Origin: Rattus norvegicus
Lineage: Eukaryota > Chordata > Mammalia > Rodentia > Muridae
Assembly (NCBI RefSeq): GCF_036323735.1
Contig: NC_086025.1
Location: forward strand, 112,604,688-112,668,687
Direction: 5' to 3'
DNA length: 64,000 nucleotides
Shown: piece after piece, positions 20,860 to 32,570 of the stretch
Position numbering within the stretch: position 1 is the first letter of the stretch
Layout of the letters: each line of letters opens with the position of its first letter
The notes under the pieces: model-generated
Database searches by the model: none
What the model was told of the DNA's origin: nothing
The model's input: the letters and a program-made list of their open reading frames with translations, nothing else
Translations under genes and position numbers: made by a program

Positions 20860-22404
20860 ACCTCTCTTTTTCCCCCTTTCTTAGTGGTCAGTCTCAGGCC
20901 TAAGGTTATCTCTCTCTGTGCCTCTCTTTATCCATGTCTCATTCCCTTCAAGGTTTCTCTCTCTCTCTCTGGTGACATTTCCACCCCCTCCCTCCCTCAG
21001 GCTCTTCTGTTTTCTCCTCACCTCTCTCTGTCTTTATCTGTTTTTCTCTGTCTCTTTCTCAGTGTTTCTCTAGGGTGGAGGTGGGGCTTCCCGAGGGTTA
21101 GAGAGCACTGGGAAAACAACATCAACAACATCAACAACAACAATGACACAACCATGGAGAGAGGTGACAGTCTGGCCAGATCAAGGTTTCTGTGAAGGAT
21201 GCTAGCGAGAGCAGGCCTCAGGGTTGGAGCTGTCTCCGGGTCTGGCCTCCAAGCCCTTCCTTCCTGGCTCCAGCCTGTGTTTCCACCTTGCTTCTCTCCA
21301 GACTACCTACCTGTGTGCCCTGGTTCACCCGGCCCTCTCTTGGCCTGAGCCCAGCACCAAGCTGCCTTTTCCCACTTCCAGCTCCACTACCCACCTTTGT
21401 CCCCTTTGCTGGCTGTCCTGGTCCCCCACAGCACTACTGTCTGCTGGTGGCAGGACACAGGCAGGGAGGAAGGACCTGTCTGGATGGACCTGGGGTTGGA
21501 AGATTCAGGCCTGTTAACAAGCAGAGGTCAGAGATACTGACAGAGGGGCAGGTGTCCCCACTCTTCCTGAGTGCACACAGGCTGACTTGCTCAGGGGCCC
21601 ACAGCCAGGCCTACAGATCCAGGAGAGTTGCAGAGAGAAGGCAGGCCAGAGAGTGTGGTAGGAGGAAGGAGAGGCCCTGTCCCTGGTAACTGTGCTGTTC
21701 ACTTGCAGAGGGGAGGGGGCCGTGTTCTTCCCTCTCTGGGCCTCAGTTTCTCCATACAATACAGATAGCAATGGCTAACTGAGGTGGCATTGGAAGCCCG
21801 GCTCTCTTCCAGCCTCTCTTCGAAGCCTTTATTCACAGAGTAATTCCTGTTCCCTCCTCAGACTGCCCTGTACAAGCTTAGAGGATCCAAATGGCAGGGC
21901 AGTATCTCTCCCTAGCACCCATGCAGTTCTGGTGTGTTTCTTATTTAATCCAGTCAGAGCTATTTTTTTGTGAAGGGCCTTTTGGGGCCTGGTGGGAGGG
22001 GGATAGTACCCCCTGGCCCTGAGGAGACTGAGGACCTTGTACCTGGGTGTGACTATAGAGACCTTCTGTCCACAAGGCCTGTGGGAATTTTGGGTATAGA
22101 GCAGGGGTCCAGCTCTCAGACAGGCTGGGCTGGTTCTCCTTTCTCAACCTGGGACTTGATTGCAGAAGCTGTGGGCTGGAAGTAGCTACTGTCCTCGAAG
22201 TCCCCGGGTCTACTCTGGTCCCTGCTAGTCTTTGGTGAGAGACAAGCAGAGGCACAGTCGGGAGAAGGGTTAAGTCAGGAACTCTTGGGATGGCTCTGAC
22301 CATTCCCTCCAGGAGGGAACAAGGGCCCCATTCTCTGTGTGGGAATTAATAGCAAGAAGTCGACTGGGGTGTCATTCAAGCCCTGATCAGCTCCCAGAGG
22401 AATT

Positions 22405-22447
<43 letters not shown>

Positions 22448-23320
22448 CAAATGGAGGCTTGAGGCACAGATATCAAGAGAAGTGCATGAGGGCCTGTGGG
22501 TCACAGTACCCCTGGCATGTGGCTATAATTCCCTAGGACAGATTTTGTCTCCAAAGACATCTATGTCCCCACACAGTAGGGAGACCTGGTCTTGCCATCC
22601 CTCACCAAGGGGTCCCCCTCTCTTTTATCATTCCCAGATGGCTGGACTCCCCATAGGCTGCTGCTCCCACTTTTTGGGAACATCCACTTGTCCCTATCGC
22701 TGCTTAGAGGTCCTAGGGTTCCTGTGGAAGGCCAGCCTGTGCTCCTGTGCTCCTGGGCTTTCCCCTATGTCCTAGACCCAGGATCTCCTCTGAGCCAGCT
22801 CCATGGTCAGCTCAGACACATCCCACCAGGTGACTTCAGGCTCCTTTAGTTGCCTGCATGGGAGGGGAGCACGGGAGAGCTCAGTGAACACAGGGGACAG
22901 AGTTCATTAGCTGCTGAGACAAGCTTTCCAATGTCACCCACAGCCTGCTTGTGGTTGAGGACCAGCAGCCCCCAGAGTCATCTGAAATGTCACAGCCAGA
23001 TGCAGGCCTTGGAGTGGCTCCAGGCCACACTTCTGGTTTTGTGGGCACATACACAGAGGCCTGGAAGGGCGCTAACTTGTTCTGGGTTAGAACTGAGCTG
23101 GAGTTGGCCCAGGCCGTCTGTCTCCAGATTGGTGTCTTGACACCCTGTGTGGAGTCTCACCAAATACAGTGCAGAACACCTGGCTGTCTGAGTCAGACAT
23201 CTATCCCATCTCTGGATTTGTGACTCACAGTGGCCGAATCACCCTTAGTAGGCAGCTTTATTTTGGGGAAAAATGAGACGTAACAGACGTGAAACCCTAG
23301 TGGAGAGAGCCACTGTGTGT
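20860..23320. other. Upstream intergenic stretch, unique
   Basis: No gene recognised. It contains scattered C/T-rich sequence, a MIR-like fragment near 21.73-21.80 kb and a (GA)n array (22407-22445). Nothing else stands out. Confidence 0.5.
22407..22445. repeat. (GA)n microsatellite
   Basis: About 19 GA units. Confidence 0.95.
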
Positions 23321-23329
23321 TTCTTTGTT

Positions 23330-23368
23330 TCTCTTTCTCTCCCTCCCTACCTCCCCTTTCTCTTTCTG

Positions 23369-23421
<53 letters not shown>

Positions 23422-23473
23422 CTCCTCCTCCTCCTCTTCTTCCTCCTCCTCCTCCTCCTCTTCTTCCTCCTCC

Positions 23474-23526
<53 letters not shown>

Positions 23527-23580
23527 TTCTTCCTCCTCCTCCTCCTCCTCCTCCTCCTCCTCCTCCTCCTTCTTCTTTTT
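23330..23580. repeat. Polypyrimidine tract: (TC)n then (TCC)n/(TTC)n
   Basis: About 250 bp almost purely C/T on the plus strand: CT-rich lead, about 25 TC units, then interleaved TCC and TTC trinucleotides. Strongly strand-asymmetric. Confidence 0.95.
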
Positions 23581-23614
23581 TTGGTGCAGGGGATAGGGAA
23601 AGAACAGGAAAGAA

Positions 23615-23722
23615 CAGGGTCTCTCCCTCTTAACCAGGTCAGTCTCCAGCTCGCAGAGCTCCAGGTCTGGGCTTCCACAGTGTTGGGATTAAAGGCCTGC
23701 CTGTGCCACCATGCCTGACTGG
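23615..23722 (-). mobile_element. B1-related fragment
   Basis: TTAACCAGGTCAGTCTCCAGCTC, then GTTGGGATTAAAGGCCTGCC and CCACCATGCCTGACTGGCTG: minus-strand B1-like 5' portion. Confidence 0.5.
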
Positions 23723-24459
23723 CTGTTGTATGCCAGCAAGCCCATGTTACTCGGATTGAAACGATATATTTAATAGTTTATTTGGTGCTAGGGGTCAAAG
23801 CCAGGGCCTTGTGCCTTTGAGGCAAATTCTCTACTACCCAGTGCTAGCTCAGGCCCTGGCTCAGGACTACTGTAGTTCTTGGGAGTCTGGGCAGTGCCCA
23901 GTACCCTTGAGCTAGAAGGCTTGCTGTGAGCATCGTTTGGCTGCCTGCAATTACACCCGCACACTCAGCGCCTGGAGTCCCATTGGTTCCTCAGCTGCAG
24001 TTTTGATGGGGTGAGGTTCCTGGTGCCCTGAGCTCAATGTCAGTGTTCGATGACCCACCATGTTCTTTCCTCTCTGATGGCCTATAGTATGGCAGAGAGC
24101 CAGGGAACAGGACCCTGTGTGGCACAAGTGGCACCTTGGTCACCATGGGGACCGGTGCAAGGGAAGCCTGATTGCATCCTCAAAGTGTGCCAGAGTCTGG
24201 AGAGGGGAACTCCGTGCAGCACCAAGAGGTAAGCAGAATATACCAACCTTTGTGCACTGGGCTGGGTATACGTTACCTGTCCAGGAGTTTTAACAAAATT
24301 CTTGATAAAACCAATGTAAGGAGGAAGCGTTTATTTGGGCTCCTACTTGGAGGGTACCGCCCATAATGGAGGGGACTCACGGCCACAGAAAGCGCAACTC
24401 AGTGGGCGATATTTCATCCACAGTCAGGAAGAAGATAAACGCTGCTCTCTCTGCCTCTC

Positions 24460-24640
24460 TCATTTTTATTATGTATGTGTGTGTACACACACGTGCACAT
24501 AGATGCCCGTAGAGGCCAGAGGAGGGTATATGCAGGGGCAGTTACAGGCAGTTGTGAGCTGCCAGATGTGGGTGCTAGGAACTGAGTTGGGGTCCTCTGT
24601 GAGAGCAACAAGCTGAGCCATCCCTCCAGGCCTTCTTTTC
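24460..24640 (-). mobile_element. B2/B3-type SINE, diverged
   Basis: Reads AGGCAGTTGTGAGCTGCCAG, GGGTGCTAGGAACTGAGTTG and AGCTGAGCCATCCCTCCAGG on the plus strand. Confidence 0.7.
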
Positions 24641-24899
24641 TTCTTACTCAGTCCAGCCGATAGAATGGCACCACCCACATTCAGGGTGGGTCTTCCCACC
24701 TCAGTCTGATCTAGAGCATTCCTCAGAGACTTGTCTTCTCATAGTTCTAGATGCTGCCAACCTGACGGTAAATATTAGCCATCCAGGGCAGGGAGGCTGG
24801 ACGCCTGCAGCCACACTCACGGCTGCTGCCAGGAGCCCGATGGACCTGGGTAGTTCCTTATTCTTTGTCAGGGTGGGAAGGAGTCAATGAAGATGATCA

Positions 24900-25040
24900 G
24901 CGAAGAATCGACTTTCCTTTCACAAATTGTGTGTCGAGGTTCACAAAGATGGATGAGTATAAAGGGCCACTTTGGGATTTTTCATTAAATAACTGGCCCA
25001 GTAGCCTTTAGAGGAATCCCCAATGGCAGCCTCAAAGGTA
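24900..25040. promoter_or_regulatory. Candidate SOX-site element
   Basis: TCACAAATTGTG contains overlapping facing SOX half-sites (ACAA and TTGT), followed within 25 bp by CACAAAGATG. The flanks are unique. About 14.5 kb upstream of Sox10. Suggestive only. Confidence 0.25.
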
Positions 25041-25975
25041 GACAGCAAGTGGGTCTGGCCTCTTCCAAGCTCCTCCACTCCCAAACTCTGTGTAGGAACA
25101 AGGCACTAACGAGAGATGTGGATTGCACAGGGCTGAAGGGTGGGTATACTCAGTGTTTCCTGCTCAGCTTGGAGCTGTGGTGTTTTTGATCCCTAGGGGA
25201 ACACAGGCCACAGGACAATCTAAGGGAGGTTTACAAGTTCCCATCATGCCTCGATGCTGGCCCTTCTTGAGAGACCCTGAAGCTTTGGTCTTCATATGCT
25301 GTTTTCCCAGTGGGAACTCTGAGAATGTAAGATTGATTGGTGCTGCTGAGCTAGCCCAGATGCTGGCAAGATGGGAGTGTATGGAGCCGGGGAAGTCTGG
25401 GTCGCAGTGGGAGCTGAGAACAGGGAAGGAGTGATGGATGCCTGGTGGTTGTCTCAGGTAGGGTTGCTGAGAAAGATCAGAAAAGCCGGGACCACACAGT
25501 TTTGTGTAATGGTCAAACTCACCCTGTAGTACCTTTCTTCTTAGGCCCATCCTTATCTATAAACTAGGGGTGATGGAACTTACCCATAAGGCTCAAGGGG
25601 GCTGGCTTGTTCTGGCCACTGTGCTCCAAGTCATGCTCAGAGAGCTTCAGAAAGAAGTGCTCGCTAGTGATCTGGATGTGTCTCTGTGTGACTTTGTGCA
25701 CATCTGGATGTGTCTGTGTGTAGCTGCCTGACAGCAAAATGCACAGCAGGTGGTGCAGTCTGAGCCAGTGTGAGCTGGTGTGTGCGTGTCTACCTACATG
25801 TGTCCATCTGCGTCTTCAGGTTCATAGCAACTTTGTTGCCAGAAAACTGTTCTAGAATCTTCCTTTTTCTCACTCCATCTGTCAGGGACCAAGGAAATTG
25901 GACTACGGCTTCCCATTTCCAGCATAATTAATTTTCTTCTCAAATGGTTTCTCTGCTTAACGGTTTTTTGTTTTT

Positions 25976-26076
25976 GTTTTTGTTTTTTCTTTTCTTTTTT
26001 TCGGAGCTGGGGACCAAACCCAGGGCCTTGTGCTTGCTAGGCAAGCGCTCTACCACTGAGCTAAATCCCCAACCCC
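25976..26076 (-). mobile_element. ID SINE
   Basis: Minus-strand ID body (CGGAGCTGGGGACCAAAC to AAATCCCCAACCCC). Flanked by AACGGTTTTTTG on the left and AACGTTTTTTG on the right. Confidence 0.93.
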
Positions 26077-26084
26077 AACGTTTT

Positions 26085-26271
26085 TTGTTTTTTTTTTAAA
26101 TTTATTTATTTTATGTATATGAGTACACTGTAGCTGTCTTCAGACACACAGAAGAGGGCATCAGATCCTATTACAGATGGTTGTGAGCCACCATGTGGTT
26201 ACTGGGAATTGAACTCAGGACCTCTGGAAGAGCAGTCAGTGCTCTTAACCACTGAGCCATCTCTCCAGCCC
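26085..26271 (-). mobile_element. B2 SINE
   Basis: Full B2 in minus orientation: TGTAGCTGTCTTCAGACAC, CACCATGTGGTTACTGGGAA and GAGCCATCTCTCCAGCCC. It shares its insertion target with the adjacent ID. Confidence 0.9.
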
Positions 26272-26331
26272 TGCTTAACGTTTTTTGACTGTGTATTATT
26301 TTGAGTGTATTTATTTGGTTTAAAAGTTCTT

Positions 26332-26340
26332 ATCTATCTA

Positions 26341-26396
<56 letters not shown>

Positions 26397-26402
26397 CCTA
26401 TC
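26332..26402. repeat. (TATC)n tetranucleotide
   Basis: About 17 TATC/TGTC units. Confidence 0.95.
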
Positions 26403-26572
26403 ATGTATGTATGTGTACCTACCTGGTATGTGCGGGTGCCCATAGTGGTAGAGAGCATCGGATCCCCTGAAGCTGGAATTATAGGCAGTTGTGAGCTATC
26501 TGATGCGGGTACTAGGAACCCAGATCCTCAAGCAAGAGCAGTGCTTAACCCCTGAGCCATCTTCCCAGCCCT
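26403..26572 (-). mobile_element. B2/B3-type SINE, diverged
   Basis: GGCAGTTGTGAGCTATCTGATG, given here in part, and TGAGCCATCTTCCCAGCCC mark a minus-strand B2/B3 element. Confidence 0.7.
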
Positions 26573-26887
26573 TACTTATGCCTTTATATCTTTGTTATAT
26601 TTAGCTTCTGACTTTATTAAATTCCTGTTTCTTGCTCTTTGGCAAATAGATGTCTGAAGGAGAAGGAGGGATAAAACTAACTGTAGCCATGGGTTACTGC
26701 CTTGATGGACATGCTGACGGCCAGTGTTGTCTAGTGTCCTAGGGACTGTCAGAGGCATTCGAGCAACAGTGCATCCTGTTTCCATTCTCTCTGCCCATGT
26801 CTTCCTGTCTGCCTGGTGAGCTGTCCACCCTGAGCTGTGGCTCCAGAACCTACCTTCTTTATAGTGTGCCTTTCTATTCTCCTGCTG

Positions 26888-26944
26888 TTGGTGATGGTGG
26901 TGGTGGTGGTGGTGGCGGCGGCAGCGGTGGTGGTGGTGGTGGTG

Positions 26945-26985
<41 letters not shown>
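26888..26985. repeat. (GGT)n/(GGC)n then (GT)n compound repeat
   Basis: About 55 bp of GGT with some GGC and CAGC units, followed by about 20 GT units. Confidence 0.93.
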
Positions 26986-27059
26986 GTGTGATATGTGCAC
27001 ATGTGTGGTTATGGGGGCCTGAGGTCAACATCCACCTTATGTTAAGATAGCATCTTTCA

Positions 27060-28690
27060 TTGAAACTGGAGCTCACTGATTCAGTCAGACAGGCTGGCCC
27101 GCAGGCTCCAGGCTTCCTTCTTCTGTCTTCCTCCCCGGTGCTGAGATCACTGCTGCTCCTGATTTTGATATGGGTGCTGGGGATTTGAACTCAGGTCCTC
27201 ATGCTTGCATGGTAAGCACTGACTGACAGCTAACTCCCAGCTCTAGGGCTTTGGACATTCTGACATGGCTGTTTCTGTGTCCTGTGCCTGGCTTCTCTTT
27301 TTCCCTTTGCGTGGAGACCAGGAAGGGCGATTCTCCCTGTTGTTCTTACAGCTTGAGACTGACGTAGGCAAGGGCAAAGCTTCACCTCTGGCTGCCTGTA
27401 AGGACCTGGCTGTAGATAACCAGGTATGACTGGGCACCGTGATCAGGTGACCCAGCCTGGCAGTCTTCCGGCTGAAAGCCAGTGGCCAGGGCTGGACTTC
27501 AGTCAGCACAGCAGCAAGATGGAGCTGCAGCCTGGCTTCTGGGGTCATTGTGAGGTATGGGACCCAGAAAACCTCCCTTCCACAGATAGTTCTTGGAACC
27601 TACTATGTACTATGTACGTGCTCTCAAGCTCTCAGGTGAAGTAGAACGATTCAAATCGTACCCAAAGGAATCAAACAAAAAACCCAAATCATCTTCTTGG
27701 GAGGAGGGCAATCCTGGGGATGGAGCCTGAGGCCTGGCATGTGCTGGCCAAACACCCTCTTTTGAGACAATTAGTAAATTGCCCGGGCTAGCTTTGAACT
27801 TGTAGTCCTTCTGCCTCAGCCTCCCAAGTAGTTGGACTCTACTGAACCATCACGCAGGGCTACAGATCGACTGTTTTCATACTCTGCTCTGAGGAACCTG
27901 AGCAAGGAGAGGAGTCCTAAGCAGAAAGAAGGCCAGCCAAAGCCATGGGTGAAGGGACTGAGGCAGGCCCCTCTGAGATGTAGGCACTTGACCGAAGACC
28001 TGAAACTTCTCAGGCCGTCAGACACAGGGTGCCTCGGAAAGAACATCCCAGGCAGACAAACAGTAGGTGCAGGTGACCCAGAGGGCGATGGTGCTGGGGT
28101 GTTCTAGGGACAGCAGAGGCCAGTGTGACTGGAGCCAAGAGAGGGAGAGCCTACAGTGGCCATAGAGCTCTGAGGTCACCAGATAGACACGGCACAGATC
28201 TGCCTTTGCTCTGAGGACAGCGGGTGGTAGACAGTTGGAGCCCAGGAGAGATATGGTGGGATCTATATTGTCAAGGGTGTGGCTGGTCTGTGATGGTGAG
28301 AAGCACCCAAGGGGGGCCTGGAAGAGACTTCTGGGGATAAGTTAGAAGAGTGGGTGGTAAGCTCATCTGCTGTCCCTGCACTCGGGCAAAGGCAAGAAGA
28401 TCCCACCAGTTCATGGCTAGCCTGGACTACATGAGGTCAGCCTGAGCTACACTTTGATATCCTAATACCCTGATTGGGTTTGTGAGTTAGTTTTTCTAGC
28501 TTACAAAATACTTCTTTTTTTAATGTCTTTTTTTTTCTCGAAAATAATTTTTTTTTCAGTTAATATATTCTGCAAAACCCTCCCCCAACAAGAACCATTC
28601 CTTCCCCTTAGGCAATGCTGCACTCTACCACTGAGCCACACTCCACACCTTAGAAATTACTCTTCTTCGTGGCTCCACTAAAGCATTGTT
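27060..28690. other. Upstream intergenic stretch
   Basis: No gene recognised. Mostly unique sequence with a B1-like fragment around 27765-27862 (TTTTGAGACAATTAGTAAAT, then AGCCTCCCAAGTAGTTGG) and T/A runs near 28.5 kb. Confidence 0.45.
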
Positions 28691-29456
28691 GACACACGAG
28701 GATCTCAGGCTTTGACACATGCCAAACCCCAAACGTAAAACCACTGCCACAAACTCGACCCAGTTTCCTTCCTAGCAATCTCTCCCTCCAACACTACCCC
28801 ATCCCCAGGGAGCCACTGATGGGCCTGGTCCACTGTGGCTTAATCTGCATCTTCTAGAATCTTCTCACGGGACCCACAATATGTGCTTTCGAGGAGCAGA
28901 GCGCCTGGCTTCTTCGTCCAGCATTTTGAGCCCCGTCACTGCTGCTGTGTGCGAGGGCTCCTTTTCATTGTGCAAGAGCTCCCTGCCGTATGGATAGACC
29001 ATAATTTGTTTATCCATCTGTCTGTTGAAGGACGTTTGGGCTGCTTCCAGATTTGAGCTTATTACAAATAAAACCACTATGAACATTCGTGTTCTCATTA
29101 TATAGACTTTTGCTTCTCTTCTTGTAGGTAAACACCTAGGAGTGTGGTGTCTGGGTCAGAGGGTATGTCTATATAACTTTGTAAGAACTTTTTTTTTTTT
29201 TTTTTGGTTGTATTTTACAAAGTGGCTGCACTGCCTGGTGTCCCTACCAGCAGAGTGTGAGAGTGTCCAGCATCTCTCCACACTGGATGATACTTGCAGT
29301 GGCCACTTTACTCAAGGTTCCTTGATCTGATAAACAGGCAGTGGCCTCAGCATGGTTCTAGTTGGCTTTCCGCGTAATGAATCATGTTCTGGGGTCTCTT
29401 GCATTTATCTGACTCATGTCCTCTTTCTTGAATTATCTATAGGTCTTTTATCCACT

Positions 29457-29580
29457 AAAAGAAATAGGATTGGGGTTGGGGATTTAGCTCAGTGGTAGAG
29501 TGCTTGCCTAGCAAGCGCAAGGCCCTGGGTTCGGTCCCCAGCTCCGAAAAAAAGAAAAAAAAAAAAAAGAAATAGGATTG
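29457..29580 (+). mobile_element. ID SINE with target-site duplication, inside L1M
   Basis: ID body 29473-29564. AAAAGAAATAGGATTG repeats at 29457-29472 and 29565-29580. Confidence 0.95.
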
Positions 29581-30105
29581 TGGGTCCTGGGGGTGTGGCT
29601 TAGTTGACAGAGTGCTTGCCTAGGGTGCACAAGGCCATTGCTCCATCCTCAGAGAGAGACATAAATGAGATGTGTTCTGGCACGATTATAGCCCCAGCAG
29701 TTGGGAGGTGGGAGTGGAAAGGTCAGGAAACACAAGGTCACCTTCTGCTACACGGAGTTCAAGATTAGCCAGGGATACATGAGACCACGCCTCAAAATAG
29801 AAACCAACAGGAGCTGGTAAAGAGGCTTGCAGTCCTGGGAACCCATGAAAAGAGCCAGATGGGGCACACATCTGTCACCCAGCACTTCTACAGTAAGATG
29901 GGAGGTAGAAACAGAAGAATCAGCGGGGAGCTCAGGGGCTAACTACAGCAGCCTGTGAGAAGCCTTGCCTCAGAAAGATAGAAGGAAAGAGATGGTTTGC
30001 AAAACTTAGCCTCTCACCCTTACACATGTGCCTGGCCTGTGTACGCCCCTTGCCCCCGTGCTAGTGCATGTGTGCACACACAGGGACATTTAAAACATGA
30101 TTAAT

Positions 30106-30440
30106 GAGGGATGGAGAGATGGCTCTGTGATTAAGAACACTTGCTGTGGGTTGGGGATTTAGCTCAGTGGTAGAGCGCTTGCCTAGCAAACGCAAGGCCC
30201 TGGGTTCAGTCCCCAGCTCCAAAAAAAAAAAAAAAAGAAAGAAAGAAAGAAAAAAGAAAAAAAAAAAGAACACTTGCTGTTTGGGCAGAGGACCTCGGTT
30301 TGATTCCTAGCACCCACATGATGGCTCACAACCATCCTTAACCCCAGTTCCAGGGGATCCAACGGGCACACACAAGGTACACACACGTGCATGCAGGCAA
30401 AATATTTACTTACAGAAAGCAAAATAAATATAAAAAATTA
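30106..30440 (+). mobile_element. B2-type SINE split by an ID insertion
   Basis: GGAGAGATGGCTCTGTGATT starts the element; it resumes after the ID with GGACCTCGGTTTGATTCC and CACATGATGGCTCACAACC and ends in an A-rich tail. Confidence 0.85.
30133..30280 (+). mobile_element. ID SINE nested in the B2 element
   Basis: ID body 30148-30265 with exact 15-bp repeats AAGAACACTTGCTGT at 30133-30147 and 30266-30280. The repeat is B2 sequence, so the ID is the younger insertion. Confidence 0.96.
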
Positions 30441-30486
30441 AAAATAAAAATAGGGATATTTGTGTTCTTGAGTTTCAACAATTCCT

Positions 30487-30608
30487 TATATATGTATTTT
30501 TTTTCCTTTTTCTTTTTTTCGGAGCTGGGGACCGAATCCAGGACTTGTGCTTGCTAGGCAAGCGCTCTACCACTGAGCTAAATCCCCAACCCCTATATAT
30601 GTATTTTT
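30487..30608 (-). mobile_element. ID SINE with target-site duplication, inside L1M
   Basis: Minus-strand ID body at about 30502-30593. TATATATGTATTTTT flanks both sides. Confidence 0.93.
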
Positions 30609-30687
30609 ATTACAGATCTTTATTACCTGTGCAACTTACAATTATTTCTCTGTCTCTGGGTTGTCTTCAATTTAAAAATTTTTATTA

Positions 30688-30835
30688 GGCCAGGTGTGGT
30701 GGCGCAGACCTTTATCCCCAGTACTCAAGGCAGAGGCAAGAGGATCTCTGTGAGTTCGAGGTTAGCCTGGTCTACATCATCAATTCCAGGCCAGCCAGGG
30801 CTACACCCTGAAACCCTATTTCAAAAAGTAAAACA
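30688..30835 (+). mobile_element. B1 SINE
   Basis: GCCAGGTGTGGTGGCGCAGA, AGTTCGAGGTTAGCCTGGTC and CCAGCCAGGGCTACACCC mark a plus-strand B1 with an A-rich end. Confidence 0.88.
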
Positions 30836-31129
30836 TTTTGATTAAGTGTATGTCGACGTCTTTTCATCTGAAGGTGTCCTTTCAAGCATGATAGGGTTTT
30901 TGCTTGTCGTTTTTCCCTTTTATGCACCATATACTTAATGTATCTAGAAACTCTTTGCTTAAGGTCTCAGATTTTCTCTTGTTTGAAGCTCAGCAGTTTC
31001 AGATGTGCTGTTTATGCCCGTGACCTACTCGGAGACTTTTCTTGTATACGATGTCAGATACGGTTGCTTTCTCTGGTGCCGTTTTGTGAGTAGCTAGGTC
31101 CGCAAACACTATTGTCCTTTCCCCAGTGA

Positions 31130-31425
31130 TTCTCTCCCTCTCCCTCTCCCTCTCCCTCTCCCTCTCCCTCTCCCTCTCCCTCTCCCTCTCCCTCTCCCTC
31201 TCCCTCTCCCTCTCCCTCTCCCTCTCCCTCTCCCTCTCCCTCTCCCTCGCCCTCGCCCTCGCCCTCGCCCTCGCCCTCTCCCTCTCCCTCTCCTCCCTCT
31301 CCCTCTCCCTCTCCTCCCTCTCCCTCTCCCTCTCCCTCTCCCTCTCCCTCTCCCTCTCCCTCTCCCTCTCCCTCTCCCTTTCCCTCTCCCTCTCCCTCTC
31401 CCTTTCCCTCTCTGTCTCTCTCTAA
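31130..31425. repeat. (CCCTCT)n hexanucleotide array, about 48 units
   Basis: Nearly pure CCCTCT repeats for about 290 bp, with five consecutive CCCTCG units (CpGs at 31248, 31254, 31260, 31266, 31272), two TCCTCC phase slips and a few CCCTTT units near the end. The minus strand is (GGGAGA)n. Confidence 0.97.
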
Positions 31426-31825
31426 AAGGCAATTGAAGCACCTGTCCTGGTTTGCCTTCTGTTGCTGTGATAAACTCCATGACCAAAAGCACTTTGGGGA
31501 GGAAAGGGTTTGTTTCATCTAACAGCCCATCATGAAGGGTACGTAAGGCAGGAACTGAAACAGAGGTCTTGGAGGAGTGCTGCTTACTGGCTTGCTTCCC
31601 ATAGTTTGCTCGACCTGCTTTGTTACACACCCAAGGACCACTTGGCAGGCATAGCACCGCCCATTGTAGGCTGACCCCTCCCACATCAATCATTAATCAA
31701 GAATAAAACAAAGCCTTGTGTATGGGCCAATCTAATGGAGGCATTTTCTCAGTTGAGGCTCCTCCACCTGATATCCCTGGATTTTAGCAAGTTAACAAAA
31801 AAACAAAAACAAAAAACAGAAACAG

Positions 31826-32005
31826 GGCTGGAGAGATGGATCGGCAGTTAAGAACACTGATTGGTCTTTCAGAGGTCCTGAGTTCAAATCTTAGAACCCA
31901 CATGGTGGCTCACAACCATCTGTAATGAAATCTGATGCTCTCTTTTGGTGTGTCTGAAGATAGCTACAGTGTACTCATATACACTAAATAAATAAACAAT
32001 TAAAA
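31826..32005 (+). mobile_element. B2 SINE
   Basis: GGGCTGGAGAGATGGATCGG, CACATGGTGGCTCACAACC and GTGTCTGAAGATAGCTACAG with an AATAAATAAA tail. Confidence 0.92.
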
Positions 32006-32068
32006 AAATTAAAAACAAAACAAATAAAAAACCCAAAAAAACCCAACCAGCATAATACTTTACTTATT

Positions 32069-32070
<2 letters not shown>

Positions 32071-32145
<75 letters not shown>
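32071..32145. repeat. (GA)n microsatellite
   Basis: About 37 GA units with one AAAG interruption, followed by an alternating purine-pyrimidine stretch GTGCGCGCACGCGCATGTG (32146-32164). Confidence 0.95.
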
Positions 32146-32147
<2 letters not shown>

Positions 32148-32429
32148 CGCGCACGCGCATGTGTTTGTGTTTTGGTACATGTGTGTAATAACGCATATAT
32201 ACAAGTCAGAAAACAACATGTGGGAGTCAGTTTTCTCCTCTTACTATGTGGGCTCTGGGAACTAAATTCTTGCCGTCAGATTCGGTGGCAGGCATCTCCA
32301 CCTGCTGAGACGTCCCACTGGCCCTGCTGTGAACATTTGTTGAAAAGTAGTTGACTATATGAATTTATTCTTATGACTTATGAGTTTATTTGTCCACTGA
32401 TCTGCTTCTTTTGTCTTGTCTTGTTTTTT

Positions 32430-32570
32430 GTTTTAATTTTTTGAGACAGGGTTTTTCTCTGTGTATCTCTGGCTGTCTGGCCTCGAACTCTCGGAGATCT
32501 GCCTGCCTCTGCCTCTGCCTCCTTAGCACTGAAATTAAACGTGTCCGCCATCACTGCCTGGCTGAATTTT
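32430..32570 (-). mobile_element. B1 SINE
   Basis: TTGAGACAGGGTTTTTCTCT, TCTGCCTGCCTCTGCCTC and GCCATCACTGCCTGGCTG in minus orientation. A segment is missing (about 20 bp) relative to full B1. Confidence 0.85.

Noticed and set aside
23193..23678. 161-aa Lys/Arg-rich and related Ser/Pro/Leu-rich frames
   Set aside because: They are translations of the polypyrimidine tract (TC/TCC/TTC repeats); open only because the repeat lacks stops.
31054..31693. 154-194-aa Gly-Glu and Gly-Arg frames and a Ser-Leu frame
   Set aside because: Translations of the (CCCTCT)n array; no evidence of transcription or coding.
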